Shown here piece after piece: positions 20,674 to 30,929 of a DNA stretch of 64,000 bases. The notes below the pieces were generated by a model. It saw nothing but the letters and a program-made list of their open reading frames with translations, did no database searches and was not told the DNA's origin. Location of the stretch: NCBI GenBank assembly GCA_907163375.1, contig CAJQUW010004425.1, forward strand, positions 96,653-160,652, in the 5' to 3' direction. The stretch comes from Prostheceraeus crozeri (lineage: Eukaryota; Platyhelminthes; Polycladida; Euryleptidae). Position 1 is the first letter of the stretch. Every line of letters starts with the position of its first letter. Position numbers and translations under genes: made by a program.

Positions 20674-23327
20674 CTTTTAGAAACTGTAAAAAAACGATTA
20701 GAGACAAAATATAAGGTTCATGAATTTTTGATGTAATAAATTTTTAGATGTAATAAAATTTTCATATGTAATGAAATTTTTAGATGTAATAGGTTTTTAG
20801 ATGTAATAAAAAAATTATTATTCCCACGTGTCATCATCATCAAATAAATTACTCTCAGCGAAGATTGTTTGAAATATTTCTGCTTGAATATCTTCTCCGT
20901 TATAAGGTAACATAATTTCATTTTCATCAGGTGCTTGACGTTTAAGAATATTTATTTGACCAGAAAATTTTTTTTCTTCAGTATTATTATTTTTATCAGG
21001 AATACTAATTCTAGTTTCTGAAGATCTTTTCCATGGTTTATTAACTGCAGTCGATAATGTTTTACCCGAATATAATTTTAGAAAATCTTCTACTTTTACT
21101 TTATCTTGTGAATATTCTTTAAATGTTTTCTTTTCACTAAGTCTTCCTTGTTCATCTACAGTAATACAATATTTTATTTTAGGGGCAATAAACATTGCAA
21201 AAATAATTCCACTATTTCCATAATCATTTTTCCTTGACATAATTCTCCCCCAATATAACCAGCAGCATCTAATTTATTGAAGAGCTCATTAGAAATGCAT
21301 ATTGAATCAGTATCTGTGTAATGAATGTATTTTTCGTTGAAACCATTGATTTCTAAAATAAAGTTATTCATGATTCTTCTAGAGTGAGAAAGAATAAGAG
21401 AACCTAAGTGTGATGGCATGAATGACGTCTTCCCATCTTTTACAATTTTAGCTTTAAGAAATTCATCATCTTACATTTCTACTTTCTCTAAATATTGTTC
21501 ATCATTTAATTTTTCATAATCTTTTACTTCTTGAGTGAAATTTTTTCTCAATGTATCCTCATTCCATAAATGATATTTAGTGGTCATGTCTTTTTTTACG
21601 GTTTTTCCATATAGTTAATTCATTAATAATTTAATTAACTCATCGCCTACAGTGTTTCTTTCTGTTTTATATTTTTTTCTTAAATTAAAAAGATTTTCAT
21701 TATAATTTCAAAATGGTGAAACTTGATAATTTTTTACATCATAACATATACCATTTCTAAACCTGATTACTTTTACATGAGAATTATTATTTTGATTTTT
21801 AACTTTATCTTTTGTAGAAACTGGTTGGAAAACATATCATTCGGATATTGAAACACAACAGAGAATATTCCAGTTTTAGGTCTAAATGTTTGAGTATTAA
21901 ATTTATATACTACTTCTCGTTCTTCTTCTTGACGAAATTTTCTAGCTGATTCAGATTTAGGGTATTCTGAATTTTCATCATACATAGCTGATGGATATAA
22001 AAATGTTGCATCAAAAGCCATTAGAAATTCATTTTTTTGTTCAAGTAGTTGATTTGAAATTTTTTTACAAAGATCATTCTTGTCTTTTAACTGATTATAC
22101 TTCTTCATTAAATCTATTAAATTATTTCCAGGTAAATATTGTTGTAATATTTGTATCACGATGTTACAAAATGGAGATATGTATTTTCTTATATTTGCTG
22201 AAACTCTTCCACCTTTAACAGATTTTCTAATATAATTTCTAGCCCATAAATCTGTATGAGAATGAATATTTATATTGTCATTTTGTACGCTTTTCATCCA
22301 ACCGATAAATGTTAAAGCGGAGGATGTTAAATTAATAGTTATATCTTCTCCAACTAAATCCCGCATAACATTATTATATTTGTAGATACAGAAAGCTAAG
22401 AAAGAATATCGTTAACTAAATATGGTCTCCATTCATTTTATTTTTCTTTACAATTTTCATGTGTTATGTCTCCAATTTCAGAATTTAATTTACACACATT
22501 GGTAGGAATTTTAAAATTCTCACACCATCTGGAAAGACTTGTTTTTACATGTTGATAACTACATTTCATTATAATAGTTTCAAGTGCTAATTTACCTGGA
22601 GGTGAATTTTTTTCATATTATTATTATTATTTTTAAATCTAAAAGATTTTTGAATATATCTCCTAACACATTCAGTTGTATAAGGATTTTGTAATGAAGC
22701 AGTTAATATTCCTCTTGAAGTTTTAAGAGGCGGTTTAGATAATTTAAAAGTAGCTTTTATCGGAAAATAGGAATCAAAACCTGATGAATTGTGAGCTATT
22801 AAAGTTACTTTCGAATAATTAAATTTTCCAAGAATTTTAAAAAATTGGTGGATCGGACATGGGTCCTCTGGGTTTCCCCCGAACAAACATTCATCAGTTC
22901 TTGTAAATATTTTCGCACAATTTTGAAGTTTATTAAATTCTGTTTCAGTTAAATTATTATACTCATTAATTTTATTCTTAAGTTTTCTAATTTCATTTTC
23001 ATCTTTTGATTGTTTAATTTTAATCATATCACTTAGCAAACGTGTGTCTAATTCTTTCAATCTTTGCATTGGTAAACAAGATATAAATTTATTAAAATTA
23101 ATGGCACCTAAAGCATAAGCAACAGGATGAGCTGTGGGATTTTTTGGATCTGGATAAGGTTCGAGATCCCAAATATATGTTGAACCATAGTCAATTGGTT
23201 TCTTTGTTATAGTTTTATACGGAAGCGTTGTTAAATTTTCATCATGAACTGTTTTATAAATTGGTTTGAAATTATTTTCAATTTCTCTAATAGCTTCTAC
23301 TTTGTAAAATTTATTTATTAAACAATA

Positions 23328-23723
23328 CACGGTTGGTTTTGAGGGGTCAAAGTCGATGTATCGACTCCATTCAAAATACCTTCATGAATGGGTAGCCTAG
23401 GGTCCCAGAAGTTGTAAAAACTGCATTTCAAAAAAATCGGTCGGTAGCTTTTTTTGTGAGACCATTTTTTCAAAAATGGCGGCCAATTTTTCAGATTTTT
23501 GCCCTTTGTTCGAATTATGACTATTTTTGACCCATCTTCATGCACAAGCTCTATTACAAATCCAGTATAAATTGATCAAGGAATATCAGTGTGACATATT
23601 ATAGGTATGCTGTTGTGTTATTGGCACATGACGATGCCAACTTTTCAAAATGGCGGTCTTTTTTGCATTTTTGAAGTTCAGATTATTTACACAAACCTAC
23701 GAGTTTGCTCATATCATGTTCTT
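23328..23723 (+). repeat. Left terminal inverted repeat of the 2.4 kb transposon
   Basis: About 396 bp, an inverted near-copy of 25319-25714 ending at GCTCATATCATGTTCT. Differences between the arms are few (for example GGTTGG against GGTGGG at the tip), so the insertion is modestly old. Short open frames within both arms are mirror images of one another and are not genes. Confidence 0.9.
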
Positions 23724-24248
23724 TCATTCAAGTAATGCACACATGTCATAGTCAGACGTTTTTGTGATTTAGTCATACATGGTTGTAATATGTACATATG
23801 AGTATATGTATTTCATTAAGTGTTATTGGCCTAAGTTCGCACAATGATCGAATCTTGTTTGAACAATGTAATGAATGCATTTTCTATACTCTTCGTGATT
23901 TGTATATACGTGCATGTAGTTCTACGAATATATCGACTGTGACTCGGCATTCTGTACAAAAGTAGGAAAATTGCAGGCATAGCTAATAGAAAACAGATGT
24001 ATTGGTGTACAAGAAATACGTATGCATAAATAGCGGTATATAGGCCTAACAGCTCAAATTTACAAATGCAAAGAGTTGTACTCGCAAACTGATGGTGTTA
24101 GTACAGTATCTTTTCGATGTCTTGTCTTTGGTTGTACATTCTCGTCATCGATGGTAAAAACGCTGATCATGACTTTAACAAAGCCTCCGCCTCCATCAAG
24201 AGAATTTAATAAAAACATTGTCGTGGTCAATACCTCTCGTTGTGCATA

Positions 24249-25061
24249 TCACATGGATAAGCCTTTGAATATCTTGCAATACACTACAGGTCTCTCGTAC
24301 TGTTCCCCAGAATTATAAAAAAAGTCGCACGTTTTCACTTCAAATTGTTCATCGAGAAAATGAATAATATTGTACAACTTGTCTTTCAAAAATGGTTCAA
24401 TTGATACTTGATTCTGCGTTGATTTACGAATTTCTTGACCTAGCTTCAGTGTTTTGCTACGAGAAAGATTCAACTCACTTTGAATATGAGCAAGACTTTT
24501 TGAAGAAATCTCAAAGCTTGCGGTTGGTGACTGGCTTGTAGCACCCACACATTCATCATCCGATGATGTTTGGGACTGAATATCACTTAAGTACTGTTTA
24601 AATGTATCTTTGGTACACTGATGACTCTTTCCTCTTCCGAATTCAGATAGACATTTTGCACACAGTTTCTCAGAAGTTCCAGATTCTGATGGCTGTTCAG
24701 CTTTTTTCCATGGAAACGCGTTGCCTTGTTTCAAATTTGGATTTGAGGTTGACTTTGCAATTTTACAAATGTAGCAGTCACAATCAGAATCTCGAGTTCG
24801 TGATGGACTCCCAATCAATGAATAATCTGGTAATTCAATTGTGTGATCATATATGTTTCGAGAATATTCCGAAAGAATAAGACGACACTTTCCACAAAAT
24901 GCTGTTGGATATCGAATATCATCGGGATCAAAATGCATTAAATTTGAATGAATAGTCCTAATCTGATTTTCTGTGAGAACACGCATTTCCTTCGATTTTC
25001 GGAGACATAGTAAACAAACATTTTCTCTACACGCATTGTGGTTCATTCGCTCATATGGCAT
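24249..25061 (-). CDS. RAG1 N-terminus-like zinc protein (truncated transposase)
   Basis: A 270-codon frame. Zinc-ligand pairs appear in the RAG1 N-terminal order: CRENVCLLCLRK (residues 10-21), YPTAFCGKCRLIL (about 53-65), DCDCYICKIA (about 93-102), and LCAKCLSEFGRGKSHQC (about 133-149). RAG1 itself has CRICG, HPTEFCHNC and CDIC in this layout. In N-RAG-TP-type transposons this region precedes a Chapaev-family transposase core. Here the frame ends with PVVYCKIFKGLSM shortly after where the core would begin. It is therefore probably a deletion product encoding only the DNA- or partner-binding half, which could act as a repressor if expressed. Confidence 0.65.
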   Translation of the reverse strand: MPYERMNHNACRENVCLLCLRKSKEMRVLTENQIRTIHSNLMHFDPDDIRYPTAFCGKCRLILSEYSRNIYDHTIELPDYSLIGSPSRTRDSDCDCYICKIAKSTSNPNLKQGNAFPWKKAEQPSESGTSEKLCAKCLSEFGRGKSHQCTKDTFKQYLSDIQSQTSSDDECVGATSQSPTASFEISSKSLAHIQSELNLSRSKTLKLGQEIRKSTQNQVSIEPFLKDKLYNIIHFLDEQFEVKTCDFFYNSGEQYERPVVYCKIFKGLSM

Positions 25062-25318
25062 ACTTGTCTGAATGTGATGAAAACAACTTCTGATGTGTTC
25101 AATATGCTGACTCGCGTCATGCTATTGTTTGGCTGACGTCACGATACCAAAATCATCACTGAATAGCCATGATATGTGTGGCATTGAATTGAAACGAGCA
25201 TCGATCGTTGATGTCTGGATGGGCCATAGATATTCGTCCGACCTCAAAATAGCTGCTTTTGTCTCTCTAGGAATAGCGACAACGACAACATAGCTTCTGA
25301 TTATGACATGTGTGACGA

Positions 25319-25714
25319 GAGAACATGATATGAGCAAACTCGTAGGTTTGTATAAATAATCTGAACTTCAAAAATGCAAAAAAGACCGCCATTTTGAAAA
25401 TTTGGCATCGTTATGTGCCAATAACACAACAGCATACCTATAATATGTCACACTGATATTCCTTGATCAATTTATACTGGATTTGTAATAGAGCTTGTGC
25501 ATGAAGATGGGTCAAAAATAGTCATAATTCGAACAAAGGGCAAAAATCTGAAAAATTGGCCGCCAATTTTGAAAAAATGGTCCCACAAAAAAAGCTACCG
25601 ACCGATTTTTTTGAAATGCAGTTTTTACAACTTCTGGGACCCTAGGCTACCCATTCATGAAGGTATTTTGAATGGAGTCGATACATCGATTTTGACCCCT
25701 CAAAACCCACCGTG
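25319..25714 (-). repeat. Right terminal inverted repeat of the 2.4 kb transposon
   Basis: The inverted partner of 23328-23723; on the minus strand it begins CACGGTGGGTTTTGAGGGG. It lies upstream of the zinc-protein gene, whose start is 258 bases inside this arm, so this arm probably holds the promoter. Confidence 0.9.
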
Positions 25715-26609
25715 AATAGTGACCAATTGATGAACCTTCATGAAAATAATTGTAATAGACTAAATTATATGTCGTTGTAATACCTCTAGGATTTAAATGA
25801 CGATTAGTAGTACTGTAATATTGCACACATTCACCAAAATATTCATTGAACTGAGAAAATTTACAGTTTGACATTACTCCTGTTCTAGGTGTGGCTTTCT
25901 CTTTATATAAAAGATTATTAAACATATCGATTATAATTTTTGCTTGTTCTTGATTGAAACCACGTAGAACATTATAACATTTTATAAAGCAGAAATCTTC
26001 AGAAGGAATATAACAATATTCACTGAAATATTCTTTGATTCTATATTTCATATTAATACCTGCACGTCTATGTGATCTTTGTACTAGCTTCATTCTAAAA
26101 TCTTCATATTTAATATTAGCTGTAAAAATTCATTCCTAACTATCGGATTTCTCATCCAGATTGAAAAACCATGTTTCAAATGATTTTTTATTGTAGAAGG
26201 TTACGTAAAAATTTTGAATTATACTTTTCTGATCTTTAATAACTTTTCCAAGTAAATTAATAATTTTACCATTTGCTAAAAGTTTCCGCATATCATTTAC
26301 TACATTGATAAAAGATACATTTTCATATTTAATTTCATTTGGATTAAATAAATTACATAAATCATTACCAAGTTCATCCTTAATTCTATCATCAAAAAAA
26401 TATCAGTAATAGGAGTTTCTAATATTTCTTTTGTCCCACGTTTCTGTTTTTCAATACTACGTTTAGTACTACGTTTCTGTTTTTTAATACGTTTACTACG
26501 TTTAATTTGTGCATCAAACTCAGCAATTTGTTTCTTGTTTAATTCATCAATCCTAGACGTTAGTCCGAGAGACATTTCACCATTCATATTTTTTAAAAGA
26601 AAAAATGTA

Positions 26610-26935
26610 TTTTTACATTTACAGAGGAATATTTAGTTGATGTGATATTTCTAATTCATGCTTTGTTAAATTTTCCTTCTTAACCAACCACCATAAATTA
26701 TTGTATGCGAAAAATACTCTGAAACTACGTAGACAAAGTGGAAAGGTATTTGATTCAACACACGGTTTGATACCATGTTTTGTTTTATAATCTGTAACGA
26801 ACGCTACGTATTTATGATGATAATAAAATTTAACTTCTTTCTTCGAATTGACAGGGTTTGTAGGATGACGAAAATCTTATAAAACTGCTGCATGTTCTAT
26901 CTTGTACGCATTCAACATATTTTTTTATTTTTAAT
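26610..26935 (-). pseudogene. Short broken Polinton 1 gene upstream of polB
   Basis: On the minus strand the segment opens MLNAYKIEHAAVL and later reads KKEVKFYYHHKYVAFVTDYK and KPCVESNTFPLCLRSFRVFF. It is coding-like in composition, located between polB and the next small gene. No family recognised; it appears broken. Confidence 0.35.
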
Positions 26936-26966
26936 AATAAAAAAATTTTAAGAAAAAATTATTCGA

Positions 26967-27191
26967 TCACTCCGCAAAAATATTTTCTATAACTCTATCA
27001 TGAATTTTTTTATCAATATTAATTGTAATGAAGCCATAATCTTTTGACCAAGCATTGTTACACGATTGTTTAAATTCATCTTTATTTCTTACACATAAAT
27101 CTCTTAACAAATCACTTAAGTTTCTGTTACGGTGATGATTGAATTTAAGTTTTTTATTTAATGCTAGGTTTGTGGAAATTTCTTCACTCAT
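26967..27191 (-). CDS. Small unknown protein of Polinton 1
   Basis: A 74-codon frame: MSEEISTNLALNKKLKF, then NLSDLLRDLCVRNKDEFKQS, then a short Asp/Lys-rich end. Mostly helical with charged surface. It lies between the penton-like gene and polB on the same strand, within 40 bases of the former. Unknown role. Confidence 0.4.
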   Translation of the reverse strand: MSEEISTNLALNKKLKFNHHRNRNLSDLLRDLCVRNKDEFKQSCNNAWSKDYGFITINIDKKIHDRVIENIFAE

Positions 27192-27230
27192 TGTTAATAA
27201 AATAAATTTTATTTTTTAAGAAGACGAAAA

Positions 27231-28018
27231 TTAAACTTCTCTAACCAAAAGATCTATCATAATCTCTTCACCTCCACAATTTATTTCCTTTCTTTTCTCA
27301 TCTGTTATTCTAATGTTAATACTGTTAATGGTTTTTCTTGTAATAGGGAAATATATTAATATTTGTGGAACTACATTTAATCTATAACCAATGGGTACAG
27401 TAAAAGCTGGAAAACTGAATATTAAATTTGACAATTTACCATTTATATATCCTCCTTCAATAATGTCACAATGTACAACAATTGAATTTATTTCAGTTAT
27501 TTTAGGAATCTTCTCACCTAAATGATAACCTTGAATATAGGTTTGTTTATTAAGTCCCAATAGTTTTGACAATGATCTATCATGATTAAAATCAACTTGA
27601 TGATTTTCGTCTAAAGTAAGAGAAAATTTATTTACTGCTGGTTCAAATGCGAAATGTAATTGTTTCTTATCTTTGAATGGCATACCTAAATGTCTCTTAA
27701 TTTCATTTGATATTGATTCAACTTCGTAAGAACCAGGAAGAAAAGTTGGTACTTTCCACGTTTTGCCTTCATCAGTAGAATATCTAAATTGATCATTCAC
27801 ATCTTTGATAACGTTTTGAATAGTGTTAAATGTGGAGAAACTAGTCAATGCAATTTGATAATTTTTATTTTGTTCCAAATGTAAAATGGGTTCTAAATTA
27901 CAAATATGTGATGAAGTAGTTGTTATAATTTTTAACGTCGTACTAAATTCTGATGAATTTAAAATCTCTGTTAAATTTTCTAAATGATTATCAATTTTTT
28001 CTTAATCTGCTGAACACA
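27231..28018 (-). pseudogene. Penton-like minor capsid protein region of Polinton 1
   Basis: The open part (27231-27878, 215 codons) shows the pattern of Polinton penton/minor capsid proteins: NYQIALTSFSTFNTIQNV, then LPGSYEVESISNEIKRHLG, LSKLLGLNKQTY, HCDIIEGGYINGKLSNLIF, FPAFTVPIGYRLN and a final EEIMIDLLVREV. A single-jelly-roll penton forms the capsid vertices. A short coding-like stretch continues to about 28018. Broken. The LGL(N/F) motif recurs as ILGFDQNIF in the Polinton 2 protein at 62863. Confidence 0.55.
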
Positions 28019-28060
28019 TTTTTTAGATAAATATTTTAAATAAATATTGTTTTATAAAAA

Positions 28061-28560
28061 TTAAAAACAGCATATTTCAGCTATACTTTTATAATCCTCT
28101 TCATTTATAATCTTCTTTTCTAATAGTCTTTTTAATATAGCATGAATTTCATTGAAACTAGAATTATGTCCTTCTTTTATTGCAGATATTAAAATATTTA
28201 ATCTATTTAGTAATTCTTGTGGATCATCTGGTAAAAATATAGTTGTTTCTGTTTTAAAACCTTTTCCTACTTTAGGTGCCGTTGGTAATAAATTTTCTAA
28301 TTGTTTATAACGTCTAAGAGATTTTACTGCACCAACGCTATCTAACATAGCTTTATATTTTATAAAATCTTCTACAGCATATTTTTTTTTAAATCTGGTC
28401 CTCTTAAAAGATCAACAAAATTTCTATCTAAACTAATAGGTGATTTATCTGGTGAAAAAATTAAACCCCTCAAAGGTTGTGGAAATATTTCTTTTCCGCC
28501 AAGATAAAATCTTGTAAATAATTTTTTATCTAAAAAGAAAGTAGAATGTTCAAATAACAT
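28061..28560 (-). pseudogene. Conserved uncharacterised Polinton gene region
   Basis: Two coding-like stretches on the minus strand: one with LRGLIFSPDKSPISLDRNFV and VDLLRGPDLKKNML, the other with LDSVGAVKSLRRYKQLENLL, FLPDDPQELLNRLNILISAI and LKRLLEKKIINEEDYKSIAE. The LPDD..EL..RL motif followed by a short two-helix end is one I associate with an uncharacterised protein widespread in Polintons of invertebrates. Function unknown. Broken. Confidence 0.45.
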
Positions 28561-28879
28561 AGATTTCGGTAATTTTTTTTTCTATATTTGCTTCTAACAA
28601 TCCATAATCATCTAATAATGTTTTAAGTACTGAATCTGTTATATTTACTCGGTTATCCTGATTAGCAAGTTCTTTTTCAAGAGTTTTAAATGGTTCAATA
28701 GTTTTTTCAGAATCAGTTTTTACTTGTTCGGTTTGCTGCACTTTTTCAAACATATCAGATTGAATACCAGCTTTTATCATTCTATACTGAGTATGATTTT
28801 CATTCATAATGTTTTTTTGCTTTATTAACTCATCTAATTGTTGAATTCTTTTTTGATTATCAGCTTTAATTTTATCCAT
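28550..28879 (-). CDS. Coiled-coil protein of Polinton 1
   Basis: I chose the internal Met at 28879 (MDKIKADNQKRIQQLDELIK), because residues before it look untranslated and Phe/Tyr-rich. The product of about 109 residues is a charged coiled coil (KQKNIMNENH, TEQVKTDSEKTIEPFKTLEK). Its 3' end meets the conserved uncharacterised region. Probably structural, unknown. Confidence 0.4.
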   Translation of the reverse strand: MDKIKADNQKRIQQLDELIKQKNIMNENHTQYRMIKAGIQSDMFEKVQQTEQVKTDSEKTIEPFKTLEKELANQDNRVNITDSVLKTLLDDYGLLEANIEKKITEIYVI

Positions 28880-28985
28880 TTTTAAAATATAATATTTGAA
28901 TTTTGTGGTAGCATTGGAATACAACAAAAACATTCTACTGAACAAATTATTTTTTTGTTGCTTTGTCGTCTGACATCTTTTCGTT

Positions 28986-29669
28986 TTAAGTTTTGTTTAA
29001 TAAAGTTTTTAGTTCTTCTAAAGAAATTTTATCATTTTCTTCATTAGAAATTTTACCATCGCTAGAAATTTTGCCATCCTGTTTATTCTTGTCATGAACT
29101 TTTTCTGACTGTAATTGAAATGATATTTGATTAACTTCATTAGCTATTTGATCAAATTTTTCAATCTCATCTAACGTAATAACATGATCATCACACACTC
29201 TTTGAAAGTAATAATGCAGTTTATCATAGACTTCTTTAACGTGAGAATGTTTATTTTTTAATGATTTTCGTTTCTTAGTAAGTAAAGATTTATCTAACAT
29301 TGTAACAAGTGAAGTTGTAAAAACACCCATACCTGTTAAAGCAGTAGCAACTACTGGAATTACTAAAACACCTGAAGATATAACAATTGTTAAAGCACCT
29401 AAACTTATTGTCAAGAATATGCCAATACCTTGTGTTACATTCTTAATTTTAGACCATCTCTTTCTTAATTTATCATAATGCTCTAATCTTAATAATAACT
29501 GAGATTCCCTATCTTTCATATACCTAACTCTATCTCTGTGTTTTTCTTTATCCATTTCACTTGTTTTTAATTGAGATAACGAAAGATATATTTTCGAGGT
29601 TCCTTCCATTTTCGTCCCCGTCGAGGTTCCTTCCATTTTTGAGGTTTCTTCCACTTTTGTTGCATCCAA
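28986..29669 (-). CDS. TIR-borne membrane-type protein of Polinton 1
   Basis: A 227-codon frame that begins inside the right TIR; the left TIR carries only its first part. The order is a variable repeat region (EETSKMEGTSTGTKMEGTSK), a charged helix (MKDRESQLLLRLEHYDKLRK), a long hydrophobic stretch probably making two membrane passes (residues about 79-120, FLTISLGALTIVISSGVLVI then TALTGMGVFTTSLVTML), and a charged cytosolic-type tail with acidic repeats. No family recognised. Its duplication in the TIR would make it the outermost, possibly first-expressed, gene. Confidence 0.5.
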   Translation of the reverse strand: MDATKVEETSKMEGTSTGTKMEGTSKIYLSLSQLKTSEMDKEKHRDRVRYMKDRESQLLLRLEHYDKLRKRWSKIKNVTQGIGIFLTISLGALTIVISSGVLVIPVVATALTGMGVFTTSLVTMLDKSLLTKKRKSLKNKHSHVKEVYDKLHYYFQRVCDDHVITLDEIEKFDQIANEVNQISFQLQSEKVHDKNKQDGKISSDGKISNEENDKISLEELKTLLNKT

Positions 29670-29887
29670 TTTTTAATAAATATTTTGAATACAATCTTCT
29701 GAAATTCTTAGACTACGTGAAATTCTTAGACAACTTAAATTTTCGACCACGTGATATTTTTTGGACTGCCTAAATTTTCGAAATTTGAAGACTACCTAAA
29801 TTTTTGAAAATTTGATTTTTCGAAAATTTGTCACTACCTAAATGTTTGAAATTTGGAGTCTACCTAAATTTTTGAAATTTATAAACT
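29300..29887. repeat. Polinton 1 right terminal inverted repeat
   Basis: The inverted counterpart of 11552-12137 with clear divergence. The outer 220 bases again consist of AAATTT blocks spaced by ACTACGTGA / GACCACGTGAT cores. The outer limit is where similarity to the left end stops (TTTATAAACT at 29878-29887). Confidence 0.75.
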
Positions 29888-29911
29888 ACGTTAATTTTTG
29901 GAAACTCGAAA

Positions 29912-29957
29912 GGTGTGACATCCGGTGCGAGCGAAGCGATGCGCCGGATGTCATACC
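29912..29957. repeat. GC-rich palindrome just outside Polinton 1
   Basis: GGTGTGACATCCGG (29912-29925) pairs with CCGGATGTCATACC (29944-29957) with one mismatch, around an 18-base loop containing GAGCGAAGCGA. It stands out as GC-rich in very AT-rich DNA, about 25 bases beyond the right end of Polinton 1. Confidence 0.6.
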
Positions 29958-30929
29958 CTATACTACTGAAGTCAAAATAGTGAAAATCAATTCTAACCAC
30001 ATTCTAGCTACATTAATCATGGTATAATTAATGGTTGTCCTGATGTTTTATGTCGTGATCATTGTCATACTTGCATATGCGATAAAAGATTGCACATTTA
30101 AGTGAACCTGTATAATAAATAGCATTTTTTGAGTGTTTGACACATTGACGAGGCCCAAGGCCCTATATCAATTTGACTTTTTCCTACATCAGCATGCTTT
30201 AGTTTCATCAATAATCATTTTAATATAGTTCATGGGAATTTTTTTTCGACAATATTGGTGAAATACGAGATAGACAACTACGTCACAAATGCAGCTATGA
30301 TGAATTGTCTTATTATTCCAAACTTCGAGTGTCATATTCTAAAGTATATTGATACAGCATATACTGTAAAATCATTCTAGCTTTTATTCATTCATTATGC
30401 CTCCGTTAGCCGTCTTATAATTCGTTTTGCAACATTTGAATTTTAGCCCCTTCCCGAAAAATCGTTGCCGCGTGCCTGACCGCGTCAAAATTCCTACTGA
30501 AAGTATACAAAATAGTTATGGCAATCCTGTTTTAATTTTTTAGCAATACTTATTGAGATATCGCAAATGAACACCTTGCAAATTTCATTTAGGCTTTAAT
30601 ATTACGGCCACAAGAAGAGACTTTCGAAAAAATGCATTTGCCAAAGTTATCTGCAAGTTACTCAAACTCTTATGCGAAGACATTCTTGCGACTTTTTATT
30701 TTTGATTATCTATGTCTCGGTCATGCTGAGACTAACATGATAAATAAAATTTCTACTAACCACTACGATGAAAAAAATATACTGCCTTCTCCAACTACTA
30801 TGATCTCACAGCATAATAAGGCCCTCAAAAGTCTCAATGTGCTATCCAATATTATTTATGATTATTTAAGTTTTCAGCCTTATTGGCATGAGTTTTCTCA
30901 TCAACTATGGGGATTATTTATTATTATAT
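29958..30929. other. Intergenic DNA, no gene seen
   Basis: A frame at 30632-31057 runs through this stretch into the 3' end of the LINE on the opposite strand and has no recognisable content; I regard it as spurious. Nothing else seen. Confidence 0.5.

Larger units (their letters stand above)
23328..25714 (-). mobile_element. Chapaev/N-RAG-type DNA transposon inside polB
   Basis: A 2387-bp element has inverted repeats of about 396 bp at each end (23328-23723, 25319-25714), both headed CACGGT(T/G)GGTTTTGAGG. It is flanked by AATA on both sides (23324-23327, 25715-25718), a 4-bp duplication. CAC termini with a 4-bp duplication fit the Chapaev group of the CMC superfamily. The protein inside resembles the N-terminal zinc region of RAG1, as reported for N-RAG-TP transposons of molluscs. 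The copy is internally deleted: only the N-terminal protein region remains, with no DDE catalytic domain. Confidence 0.8.
20818..26587 (-). pseudogene. Polinton 1 protein-primed DNA polymerase B region
   Basis: Family B polymerase landmarks in order on the minus strand: an N-terminal part with a basic region starting near 26587, an exonuclease block (WDLEPYPDPKN; AHNSSGFDSYF) in 22587-23330, polymerase motif A as FDATFLYPSAMY near 21990, and motif C as YTDTDS near 21320, with a C-terminal tail ending at 20818. In Polintons this enzyme replicates the element using a terminal protein as primer. The gene carries many breaks and is also interrupted by the 2.4 kb transposon at 23328-25714. Confidence 0.8.
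11552..29887. mobile_element. Polinton 1 (Maverick), old and broken
   Basis: An 18.3 kb Polinton is recognised by its gene set: retroviral-type integrase, adenain-type cysteine protease, protein-primed family B DNA polymerase, double-jelly-roll major capsid protein, penton-like minor capsid protein, PLA2-like protein and fibre-like protein. Long terminal inverted repeats lie at both ends, with the boundary AGT(C/T)TATAAATTTC. The ends are set by where TIR similarity stops; no 6-bp target duplication could be confirmed. No packaging ATPase was recognised. The element is a fossil: several genes carry breaks (many in total), its TIRs have diverged, and two later DNA transposons sit inside it. 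It is richer in AT than the flanking DNA. Confidence 0.88.
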
